DNA of 18,702 nt from an uncultured Bacteroidales bacterium (GTDB lineage: Bacteria; Bacteroidota; Bacteroidia; Bacteroidales; Bacteroidaceae). A program made the position numbers and the translations under genes. Positions 6,806 through 13,078 of this stretch are shown here, piece by piece (within the stretch, counting starts at the first letter, position 1; each line of letters opens with the position of its first letter). Under the pieces are notes generated by a model. The model was not told where the DNA came from. It saw nothing but the letters and a program-made list of their open reading frames with translations, and did not search any database. The stretch covers positions 1-18,702 of the forward strand of contig CANBEE010000013.1 of the NCBI GenBank assembly GCA_947367415.1, given 5' to 3'.

Positions 6806-9800
6806 CTATTGCCTAATCTTTTTCTGGCCATTAATGATATAGATCCCGCTTGGGAGTGATGCCTGGTTGGTGACTCTGACTCCGCTTAGGGTGTATGTGC
6901 CTTTGGGTGAAGAAGGATTCTCTGTGTTGCGGATGCCATTGTCGGGTGCGCCGAGGTATTGCTGCATCTCAGGATAGTGGGTGAGGAGTGAGTCGCGGGT
7001 GTAGAAGCTGATGTCGCTGATGGTGGCTATGCCATCGTTGCGTGTGGTGGTGAGTCCGAAGACGGTGTTCATGGCTTGCCCGTTTGAGGAGAAGCTGATG
7101 ACTTCGTCTCTCATGTTCTCGTTGAGGCCACTCTGTGTGATGTCCCAAACAAACAACGATTGCCCATCGGCAATCGTTGTGGTATAGGTGGGTGATACTT
7201 GGCTTCCGTGATTGGTCCCGCCTAGCCACCATAGATACGAGGCTCCCTTAGTGCGGCTTAAGGGGCTACCGCATACGGTAAGATATTTATGTTCCAAAGT
7301 GAGGTTGTAGAAGTCGTCGTAATAGGTGGCATACTGCAGGGCGATGTTGTTGCTGCCCTGCTTGCCGTAGACGGTGATGCTGTTGTCTTCGTTGTAGGTG
7401 ACGCGGTTGACGCGATTGTCGTCGCCCGATATCCATTGATAGTTGATGTATGAGTAGAGAGGCTTCACGGCGTAGTCCTTGAGCAGACGTAGGTAGTAAA
7501 GCCCTGGGGCAGGCGTATGACCCGATGCATGGAAGCGCACGGTGATGCTGTCGGGCAAGATGCCATCGACGAGCAGCAGCTCTTCTCTCACGGGGTGTTC
7601 CCAGTTGTAGTGGCCGGTGAAGGACTTCTTCTCCAAGGTCATATTGATGAGCTTCTTGTTGTTGACGTAGATGGTGACTATGCGGCCTGCGTCGGCAGAG
7701 TGGAAACGGCACATGAGTGATACGTTCTCCTTGATGCCTTGGGTAGCGAGTTGGTAGCTGAACGACTGTCCGCTCTGGCAGTCCACATAAAACTCTCCAT
7801 CGTAGCTGCCTTTGCCAAAGGTGCCTTGTAGTACATGGCCTGCATCGCTCTGCTGCTCACCCGTGGCTACGAAGTCGAGAGTGCGGTTGTTGAGGCGCTG
7901 CTTGGCCTCCTCCTCGGCCATCACCTGCTGGCGTATCTTCTCCCACTCGTTGGCGGTGAGCTGGTTCCAATAGGTCATGTAGCGGGCTTCGTGGATGGTG
8001 TAGAAGGGTTGCAGGGTGAGGTCGGCCCAGCGCTGGCTATTGTAGAGGCCAGGGCGTATCTTGAAGTGGAGCTTCTCGGCATCGACCATATAGATGGAGT
8101 CGAGCACGTGGGCGCGGTCACCGATGAGCATGGGGGCCGAGGTGAGGCTCATCTGGGCACCAAGTCCAGGTGCATGGTCCATTCGGCCCTCGCCGGCATG
8201 CTGACCGGTGAGGTTCTCGGTGCTGGTGATGGCGCCCAGCAGGATGGGACCATAGCGCAGGGCTATATAGTCGTCGTAACCGGGGCAAGGGAGGTAGTTG
8301 AGCTGCATGGGCAGCGACACGCTGATCTCGTCGCCTGCTTGCCACTTACCTTTTAAATATATATACCCTTCCTGCTCCTCTACACTCTTCGATGTGCCGT
8401 TGATGGCAATGCCGAAGCCGCCACACCATGAGGGCTTGCGTATGGCGATGGTGTAGTCGCCTGCCTTGTCGATGGTGATCGTGGTGCCCGGTTCGTAAGG
8501 GAAGCGGGTATGCTGGGTGAGGGCATAAGTCTCGTCGTCGAGCACGGAGGGGACGAAAAGGTTGACGTAGAGTGTATTTTTCTCGGTGTTGCGACTATAG
8601 ACAAACTCGCCATACTTACTGTGGTTCTCCATGCCAGTGCCTACGCAGCACCACATGCCCTGGTTGACCTGTGAATACATGCGGTAGTGCTGTGGACGCA
8701 GCGAGGTGAAGTATACGTAGCCGCCTGTCTCGGGGTGCTGGGTGGAGAGGATGTGGTTAAACATGGCCATCTCGTAGAAGTCACCGTACTTGCCATGAGC
8801 ACCGTCGGCAAAGAGGTCCTCGGTGAGCTTGAGCATATTGTTTGTGTTGCAGCTCTCGGGACCGTCGGTCATGGTGATGTGGTGGTGGGCATTGCTGTGC
8901 TGCACGAAGTGCTCGTTCACGCTGTTGCCACCCAAGGCTACGGTACGGTTCTCTACTACATCGGTCCAGAAGTTATGAGCTGACGCTCTTAATTCTGAAT
9001 TCTGAATTATGAATTGTGCATTGTCAATTGTCTTTCCCTGTTGTGCTAGGCGAATGAACCCGATATACTTGGGTACTTGCGTGTTGGCATGCTTGTTGCT
9101 GAGGAAGGTGGTGTTCACCGTCTGCATATTGTCCACCATCGTCTTGTGGGTGTAGCGGTGGGCTGCGATGAGGTATTTCTCTTCACCAGTCATTTGATAG
9201 GCATCGGCAAACATCTCGTTGATGCCGCCATGCTCGGTGTTGAGCACGTCCTGCACTTGGGCGTCGGTGAGGTTGCTGATGAGGTTGACACCCCAGTCGC
9301 ACATCTTGAGGAAGCACTCGCGCCCCTTCTCACTACCGGCATAGAGCCAGGCGTCGCGGAAGCCGGCAAACATCTTATGAACGACGTAGAGGGGTACGTT
9401 GCCGCGGTTTTGGTTGAACTTCGTGAGGTCGCCACGGTAGAGGCCTGTCCACACACTGTTGTCGGGGAGGCCGCCTATGTAGCCGTAGAGTCCATCGGTG
9501 TTGTCATCGAATACGGCTTGGCACTGCGCCATCTTCTCCAAGGTGTAGTCCATGCGCTCCTTCAGTCGGGTACGCATATCCTCATCCTTGGTGGCCGCGT
9601 AGGCCAGGGCGAGAGCCGAGAGGTAATGCCCGCCCACATGTCCGTCGAGGCGGAAGTTGCCCGATCCCCAGTTGGGGAAGTTGGGATGCTCTTCCTCCCA
9701 TCCCTTGATGCCAGCCTGGCGGAAGTAGGGGGTGAGCAAGCGGTCTACATCGTACTGCAGCAACAGGTCGTTGTTAAGTTCGAGGGCCGTCTTGAACATG

Positions 9801-9922
9801 CCGTCGGTGAGGGTTACTTCCTGAAGGTCGAACAGGTGAGGATAGAGCTTGCTCTGAGCGTAGCTTGCCGATGCTGTGGCTAATGCCAAACAGCAGGTGA
9901 GGATGATTCGTGGTGCTTTCAT
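6806..9922 (-). CDS. Secreted beta-L-arabinofuranosidase-type glycosidase (GH127/GH146, DUF1680)
   Basis: This 1038-residue protein has an N-terminal signal peptide ending near ASYA-Q (residue 22). The catalytic (alpha/alpha)6-type domain has the motifs of zinc-cysteine arabinofuranosidases: Glu337 in GGNSVNEHF (acid/base position), ESC with Glu356 and Cys358, and CCVGTGMENH with Cys425 and Cys426. By family precedent one Cys is the nucleophile and the others bind zinc. Beta-sandwich accessory regions follow, including a stretch near 680-830 resembling DUF6805-type modules. The last residues (TLSGVRV...GIYIINGQKK) resemble Bacteroidetes type IX secretion tails. The likely substrate is an arabinose-containing plant polysaccharide or glycoprotein. 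No SusC/SusD pair is nearby. Residues 298-311 are encoded by a 7-bp tandem repeat. Confidence 0.9.
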   Translation of the reverse strand: MKAPRIILTCCLALATASASYAQSKLYPHLFDLQEVTLTDGMFKTALELNNDLLLQYDVDRLLTPYFRQAGIKGWEEEHPNFPNWGSGNFRLDGHVGGHYLSALALAYAATKDEDMRTRLKERMDYTLEKMAQCQAVFDDNTDGLYGYIGGLPDNSVWTGLYRGDLTKFNQNRGNVPLYVVHKMFAGFRDAWLYAGSEKGRECFLKMCDWGVNLISNLTDAQVQDVLNTEHGGINEMFADAYQMTGEEKYLIAAHRYTHKTMVDNMQTVNTTFLSNKHANTQVPKYIGFIRLAQQGKTIDNAQFIIQNSELRASAHNFWTDVVENRTVALGGNSVNEHFVQHSNAHHHITMTDGPESCNTNNMLKLTEDLFADGAHGKYGDFYEMAMFNHILSTQHPETGGYVYFTSLRPQHYRMYSQVNQGMWCCVGTGMENHSKYGEFVYSRNTEKNTLYVNLFVPSVLDDETYALTQHTRFPYEPGTTITIDKAGDYTIAIRKPSWCGGFGIAINGTSKSVEEQEGYIYLKGKWQAGDEISVSLPMQLNYLPCPGYDDYIALRYGPILLGAITSTENLTGQHAGEGRMDHAPGLGAQMSLTSAPMLIGDRAHVLDSIYMVDAEKLHFKIRPGLYNSQRWADLTLQPFYTIHEARYMTYWNQLTANEWEKIRQQVMAEEEAKQRLNNRTLDFVATGEQQSDAGHVLQGTFGKGSYDGEFYVDCQSGQSFSYQLATQGIKENVSLMCRFHSADAGRIVTIYVNNKKLINMTLEKKSFTGHYNWEHPVREELLLVDGILPDSITVRFHASGHTPAPGLYYLRLLKDYAVKPLYSYINYQWISGDDNRVNRVTYNEDNSITVYGKQGSNNIALQYATYYDDFYNLTLEHKYLTVCGSPLSRTKGASYLWWLGGTNHGSQVSPTYTTTIADGQSLFVWDITQSGLNENMRDEVISFSSNGQAMNTVFGLTTTRNDGIATISDISFYTRDSLLTHYPEMQQYLGAPDNGIRNTENPSSPKGTYTLSGVRVTNQASLPSGIYIINGQKKIRQ
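8991..9032. repeat. Six 7-bp tandem repeats inside the glycosidase gene
   Basis: The plus strand reads as six consecutive 7-mers: AATTCTG, AATTCTG, AATTATG, AATTGTG, CATTGTC and AATTGTC. The 42 bp are in frame and encode 14 residues (298-311) between the IGFIRLAQQG and ASAHNFW segments of the catalytic domain. The tract is strikingly AT-rich against GC-rich flanks. Confidence 0.85.
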
Positions 9923-10062
9923 AAATGTATCTTGGTATTGATGGTGTAAAAATAGTAAAAACTTTCTTGCTAACCAAATAACCTATAATAAAGCTGCATG
10001 CTTTTGCCACGTCTCAGGATGAATTTTCTCGGACTTTAATCATTGCGTTTGGGAGAATTCTG

Positions 10063-10070
10063 TACTTTTG
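10063..10070 (+). promoter_or_regulatory. Promoter -7 box of the ECF sigma operon
   Basis: TACTTTTG is a perfect TAnnTTTG box 110 bases before the sigma factor ATG, predicting a leader of about 100 bases. TTG at 10043-10045 is 17 bases upstream, shorter than the usual spacing. The 258-bp region 9923-10180 also separates this operon from the divergent glycosidase, for which I see no convincing promoter box. Confidence 0.5.
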
Positions 10071-10180
10071 TAATTGAAGCCCCAACGCGAATTGTGAATT
10101 TTTGCCGCTTTTTGCAATAAGGGGTGTTTGACTTTGCCTTTTGTGGGTCTAATAGGTATAATGAGGCAAAACGAAGAATT

Positions 10181-10672
10181 ATGGACTATAGTAATAAAGG
10201 GTTTGAACTCCTGTTCAAGGACAGCTATCCGCACATGTATCGGATGGCCTTCTCAATGGTAGAAGATGCTGACGATGCAAAGGATGCCGTACATCAGGTG
10301 TTCGCTCAAATGTGGAAGGGTAAACCCGATGTGGACGATGACAACGTCAGAGGATATCTGCTGGTAGCAACTCGCAACCAGTGTCTCCACATTCTGCGGC
10401 AACGACATTTGCGCCTTCAGATGGAAGAGGAGTTGAAGAGTACTGTAGAGGAGGAATGTGATGAGGAACATGAGGAGTTGATACGTGAACTGCTGCAGGT
10501 GATTGACAACAATTTGACGGAGCAAGACCGCTGTGTGCTCAGATTGCACTACGATGAGGAATTGACCTATAGGGAAACGGCAACTGTGTTGGGAATCAGC
10601 ACTTCTGCAGTGAACAAGCATATCACCCGTTCTCTGGGAAAGATTCGTAAAATCTTTAAAATAACAAAGTAA
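10181..10672 (+). CDS. ECF-type RNA polymerase sigma-70 factor
   Basis: This 163-residue protein has region 2 (YPHMYRMAFSMVEDADDAKD, then VHQVFAQMW, residues about 16-45) and region 4 (LTEQDRCVLRLHYDEELTYR, then ETATVLGISTSAVNKHI, about 112-148). It lacks region 3, as ECF factors do. It should direct RNA polymerase to a specific promoter set when released from an anti-sigma factor. I chose ATG at 10181 (MDYSNKGF); an in-frame TTG at 10124 would add an atypical N-terminal extension. The next gene begins one base after the stop, so they are co-transcribed. The regulon is unknown. Confidence 0.93.
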   Translation: MDYSNKGFELLFKDSYPHMYRMAFSMVEDADDAKDAVHQVFAQMWKGKPDVDDDNVRGYLLVATRNQCLHILRQRHLRLQMEEELKSTVEEECDEEHEELIRELLQVIDNNLTEQDRCVLRLHYDEELTYRETATVLGISTSAVNKHITRSLGKIRKIFKITK

Positions 10673-10673
10673 T

Positions 10674-12152
10674 ATGAAGTGGGAAGATGTTGACAATAAG
10701 ATAGGTATGCCCGACGTGGATGCAGAGTGGAGAAGGTTTGAAAGTGAGATCATCAATCAAAAGCCTACATCGCGAAGGTTGCTTTACTGGGGCATCAGTA
10801 TTGCTGCCTCCATCATAATGGTGATGGGGCTTTTCCTCTTTATCCCTGACGCTGAGGAACCGCAACTTCAGCTTGCAAAGTTAGAGAAGACTGCAAATGC
10901 TAATGCTCATGTGGAGAATAATGGAAACATCGTCAAAGAGGTCGTCATTATTGGTTCAGGATCTGTTGGGCACCTTGTCTTCCTAACAAACCATACTGAC
11001 GGTGAAAGGCTCGCCGAACGATTGCACATTCATGTGGACAGTGCATCGTCGTCATGGAAGGTAAAGCATCGACAGATGGCGCACTACAAACGTGAGAAAG
11101 CACGACTGATGAGCCTCGAGAATATGTCATTCGGTATAGGGTGTGAGCCCTCGCTGTCAAATGAATGGGTGTTGTACTACGATTCTGTTGCTCACACTCT
11201 CGTTTATAAAGAAGCCGATAAGAACATTTGGCAGGCCACACGACGGGCTGTACTCAAAGAGCGAAAGGGGGGCAAAGAGAAAACGACAAAATGGGTACCA
11301 AGGAGACATCCGAAAAGATGTAAAGGTATCAAAGTAAAGAGGTATTCCATGTCTATTACCGACGAGCAGGCGCAAGGACTGAATGCGATGTGGACGGAAG
11401 TCGTTGATAGTGTTAATAATAATAAGGCCTTCCTACTGGAGGATGCAACTTATGAGTTTCCCCTCGGTGAACTGCGTGTAACTGCCCCTAAAGGGATAAA
11501 TCCCATCATCGCATTTACCGACAAGCTTACAGAGGCTGTCCAGATGCACAATACCATCTCTAGGGATTCGCTATTGACAAACTTCGCGTTAGAGAAATGC
11601 CTGACCGATATGACGGAAGCGATGAAGCCTGTACATTTTACCTACGATTCATTAATTATCGTGGTCAACAAGAGGCAGTTGCCCGACTCTCTGTGCAAAC
11701 AGATTAGTTACAGATTCAGGCAATACTACCATCAGCAAGGACTTATCGTCGACCGCGAAGGCTATTGGACACCATACGGAGCGAAATGGTCCTCTGGTTA
11801 TGACAAGAACTGCCCAATCATAGAATTAACAACTGCGCCTGATACGCTCAGCGACGATTATGTCAATCAGCATCCTGAGTTACAGCAGACGATGCGTCAT
11901 ATATCGGGTGTTGTCTTGGATAAAAACAATAGACCTTTAGCAGACGCTTGGGTTGGTTGCTATGGTAAAGGAGCTGGTGCGCCAACCGATTCTGCGGGAC
12001 GCTTTTCTTTCTGGTTGCCTCTGAGTTATGCCCAGAGTAAAGGAAAACTTTATGCTGAGTGCCGCCCAGGTTATCAAATAGTACGTAATATTACGATTGC
12101 CGACACTGCTATTATTATTCGCCTGCAACAGGCTGTGGCGAAAGGGCGATAG
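10674..12152 (+). CDS. Putative anti-sigma factor with single TM and carboxypeptidase-regulatory-like C-terminus
   Basis: I do not recognise a named family for this 492-residue protein. Visible parts are: a short N-terminal cytoplasmic segment (1-36) with acidic and Trp residues (MKWEDVDNKIGMPDVDAEW), one TM helix (about 37-57, LLYWGISIAASIIMVMGLFL), and a long exported region. The final ~80 residues (ISGVVLDKNNRPLADAWV, about 410-427, followed by a DSAGRFSF-type segment) look like a carboxypeptidase-regulatory-like beta-sandwich. The gene starts one base after the sigma factor stop. Gene order and topology suggest it tethers the sigma factor, but the middle is not a FecR domain. The C-terminal domain may sense or bind a periplasmic partner. 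Confidence 0.65.
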   Translation: MKWEDVDNKIGMPDVDAEWRRFESEIINQKPTSRRLLYWGISIAASIIMVMGLFLFIPDAEEPQLQLAKLEKTANANAHVENNGNIVKEVVIIGSGSVGHLVFLTNHTDGERLAERLHIHVDSASSSWKVKHRQMAHYKREKARLMSLENMSFGIGCEPSLSNEWVLYYDSVAHTLVYKEADKNIWQATRRAVLKERKGGKEKTTKWVPRRHPKRCKGIKVKRYSMSITDEQAQGLNAMWTEVVDSVNNNKAFLLEDATYEFPLGELRVTAPKGINPIIAFTDKLTEAVQMHNTISRDSLLTNFALEKCLTDMTEAMKPVHFTYDSLIIVVNKRQLPDSLCKQISYRFRQYYHQQGLIVDREGYWTPYGAKWSSGYDKNCPIIELTTAPDTLSDDYVNQHPELQQTMRHISGVVLDKNNRPLADAWVGCYGKGAGAPTDSAGRFSFWLPLSYAQSKGKLYAECRPGYQIVRNITIADTAIIIRLQQAVAKGR

Positions 12153-12265
12153 TTCTTTTTGAATAGTTCTGGCGTGTATGTTTACTAACAAAGAATCACT
12201 GTTTCTCTTCGGGGGACGCGGACAGCGCGTAATGCTATTGAGTAGAGATGCGGCTTGATTATTCC
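12153..12265. other. Intergenic region with no recognised feature
   Basis: This is the space between the anti-sigma-like gene and the inverted-repeat element. I see no terminator hairpin with a T-run and no promoter box here, so transcription from the sigma operon could enter the element. Confidence 0.6.
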
Positions 12266-12352
12266 CGATGAAATCGGCTATTTTTTAGGTGCTCCCTATT
12301 GGCGAAAGTTCATAAATCGGTTGGCTTTGGCAGCGCGGAGTGCTGCAACGAT
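12266..12352 (+). repeat. Left arm of the 87-bp inverted repeat
   Basis: It starts CGATGAAATCGGCTATTTTT and ends GCTGCAACGAT. It is the reverse complement of 12648-12734 apart from one base (12341). Confidence 0.95.
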
Positions 12353-12530
12353 GCCGATAACGATAACGAAAACTTCTTGACGGATATTAAGAGGTTGCTT
12401 TAATACTATCGCCAATAGGAATAAAAGAATAATTGTCAACCTTTTCAGTATATAAGGTCCTATATTGTTAACTTCTTTAGTACGACTCACACTGTAACGA
12501 TAATCTCTAGTTGCAAAAAAGCAAAATTCT

Positions 12531-12618
12531 AGTACTTCACCGTCAGTACTCCAGTACTTAGCCGTAAGTACTCGAGTACTTGGCCATAAGTACTGAAGTA
12601 CTTGCAAGTAAGTACTGA
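12531..12618. repeat. Four-unit 22-bp iteron-like array built on AGTACT
   Basis: AGTACT occurs at 12531, 12545, 12553, 12567, 12575, 12589, 12597 and 12611, so spacings alternate strictly 14, 8, 14, 8. The units are 12531-12552, 12553-12574, 12575-12596 and 12597-12618. Units 2 to 4 each contain the dyad AGTACTT-N6-AAGTACT; unit 1 has one mismatch. The six-base centres vary (AGCCGT, GGCCAT, GCAAGT). A 22-bp period is about two helical turns, so all dyads face the same side of the DNA, as expected for cooperative protein binding. Confidence 0.9.
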
Positions 12619-12647
12619 TAGTTATGTCTTTTTATAGACTTGATGTT

Positions 12648-12734
12648 ATCGTTGCAGCGCTCCGCGCTGCCAAAGCCAACCGATTTATGAACTTTCGCCA
12701 ATAGGGAGCACCTAAAAAATAGCCGATTTCATCG
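12648..12734 (-). repeat. Right arm of the 87-bp inverted repeat
   Basis: This is the reverse complement of 12266-12352 with one difference. The flanks diverge immediately outside 12734 and inside 12648. Confidence 0.95.
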
Positions 12735-12833
12735 TATAGTACTCCTGCTTCTGTTTATATAGGAAGAATGCTTGGGATTTTTCTGCTGAGCCATAATGGG
12801 GTATGGCTATCACTTCAACTTCCAGATGAAAAC

Positions 12834-12865
12834 AAAAAAGCGAACAATCAATGATTGTTCGCTTT
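12834..12865 (-). terminator. Intrinsic terminator of the tRNA-Arg gene
   Basis: A perfect 13-bp stem (12837-12849 with 12853-12865, loop AAT) with core GCGAACAATC is followed on the minus strand by a T-run. It lies 12 bases downstream of the tRNA 3' end. The plus strand has no T-run after the stem, so termination is leftward. Confidence 0.85.
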
Positions 12866-12877
12866 CGTGCTTCTGAG

Positions 12878-12951
12878 TGACTCCTATAGGATTCAAACCT
12901 ATAACCTTTTGATCCGTAGTCAAATGCTCTATTCAGTTGAGCTAAGGAGCC
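12878..12951 (-). tRNA. tRNA-Arg (anticodon ACG)
   Basis: The 74-base minus-strand sequence folds as a complete cloverleaf. The acceptor stem is GGCTCCT with AGGAGTC (one G-U pair) and the D-arm is GCTC/GAGC. The anticodon stem is TTTGA/TCAAA around loop CTACGGA, giving anticodon ACG (12915-12917 on the plus strand). The T-arm is ATAGG/CCTAT with loop TTTGAAT, and the discriminator base is A. ACG is normally edited to ICG and reads CGU, CGC and CGA. The 3' CCA is not encoded and must be added by CCA-adding enzyme. It has its own promoter and terminator. Confidence 0.95.
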
Positions 12952-12972
12952 GTTGTTTTCTCAATTGCGATG

Positions 12973-13002
12973 CAAAGGTACGGCCTTTTTTTGAATCTGC
13001 AA
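12973..13002 (-). promoter_or_regulatory. Promoter of tRNA-Arg
   Basis: On the minus strand TACCTTTG (12980-12973) is a perfect -7 box, and TTTTTTG with TTG at 13002-13000 is 19 bases upstream at -33. It lies 21 bases before the tRNA 5' end, in the 127-bp gap after the patatin gene. Confidence 0.8.
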
Positions 13003-13078
13003 AAAATAAGACGGATTTTTTTCAAAAAAACTTTGTTTTCTCCTCGGAGGTTTGTTCAAGCGTGGATTTTTGGTCGGA

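Larger units (their letters stand above)
12266..12734. mobile_element. 469-bp element with 87-bp terminal inverted repeats (MITE-like or invertible segment)
   Basis: The left arm (12266-12352) and right arm (12648-12734) are reverse complements over 87 bp with a single difference at 12341, which would be a U-G pair in RNA. Pairing stops exactly at both outer edges. The inner end of each arm holds its own small hairpin (12330-12346 and 12654-12670, GCAGCGC stem). The 295-bp core is AT-rich and contains a regular 22-bp repeat array. No transposase and no clear target-site duplication are seen. A partial third copy of the arm motif CGCCAATAGG occurs at 12410-12419. Confidence 0.8.

Noticed and set aside
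9077..9883. 268-residue plus-strand open frame opposite the glycosidase
   Set aside because: It is Val/Gly/His-rich low-information sequence antisense to conserved catalytic-domain codons, with no promoter or motif.
12296..12607. Minus-strand 103-residue open frame spanning the left arm, the core and most of the 22-bp array
   Set aside because: It starts only at TTG, its N-terminal part is encoded by the tandem array and its C-terminus by the inverted arm, and no promoter or good start is seen. It is more likely a by-product of the repeat, although a hydrophobic middle (ILLFLLAIVL) leaves a small doubt.
12531..12618. CRISPR array
   Set aside because: Units are 22 bp with no separate unique spacers of 25-40 bp, each unit is itself a dyad, and no cas genes are present.
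12353..12647. Phase-variable promoter inside an invertible core
   Set aside because: No TAnnTTTG box with proper spacing is visible in the core, and neither neighbour needs such a promoter (the tRNA has its own). Inversion is still worth testing, but a promoter switch is not supported.
12789..12808. AGCCATA/TATGGCT hairpin as a terminator
   Set aside because: The stem is 7 bp, with no T-run on either strand directly after it.
12735..12951. tRNA-Arg 3' end as the attachment site of the 469-bp element
   Set aside because: The element ends 144 bp from the tRNA and no duplicate of the tRNA 3' end is seen at the far side.
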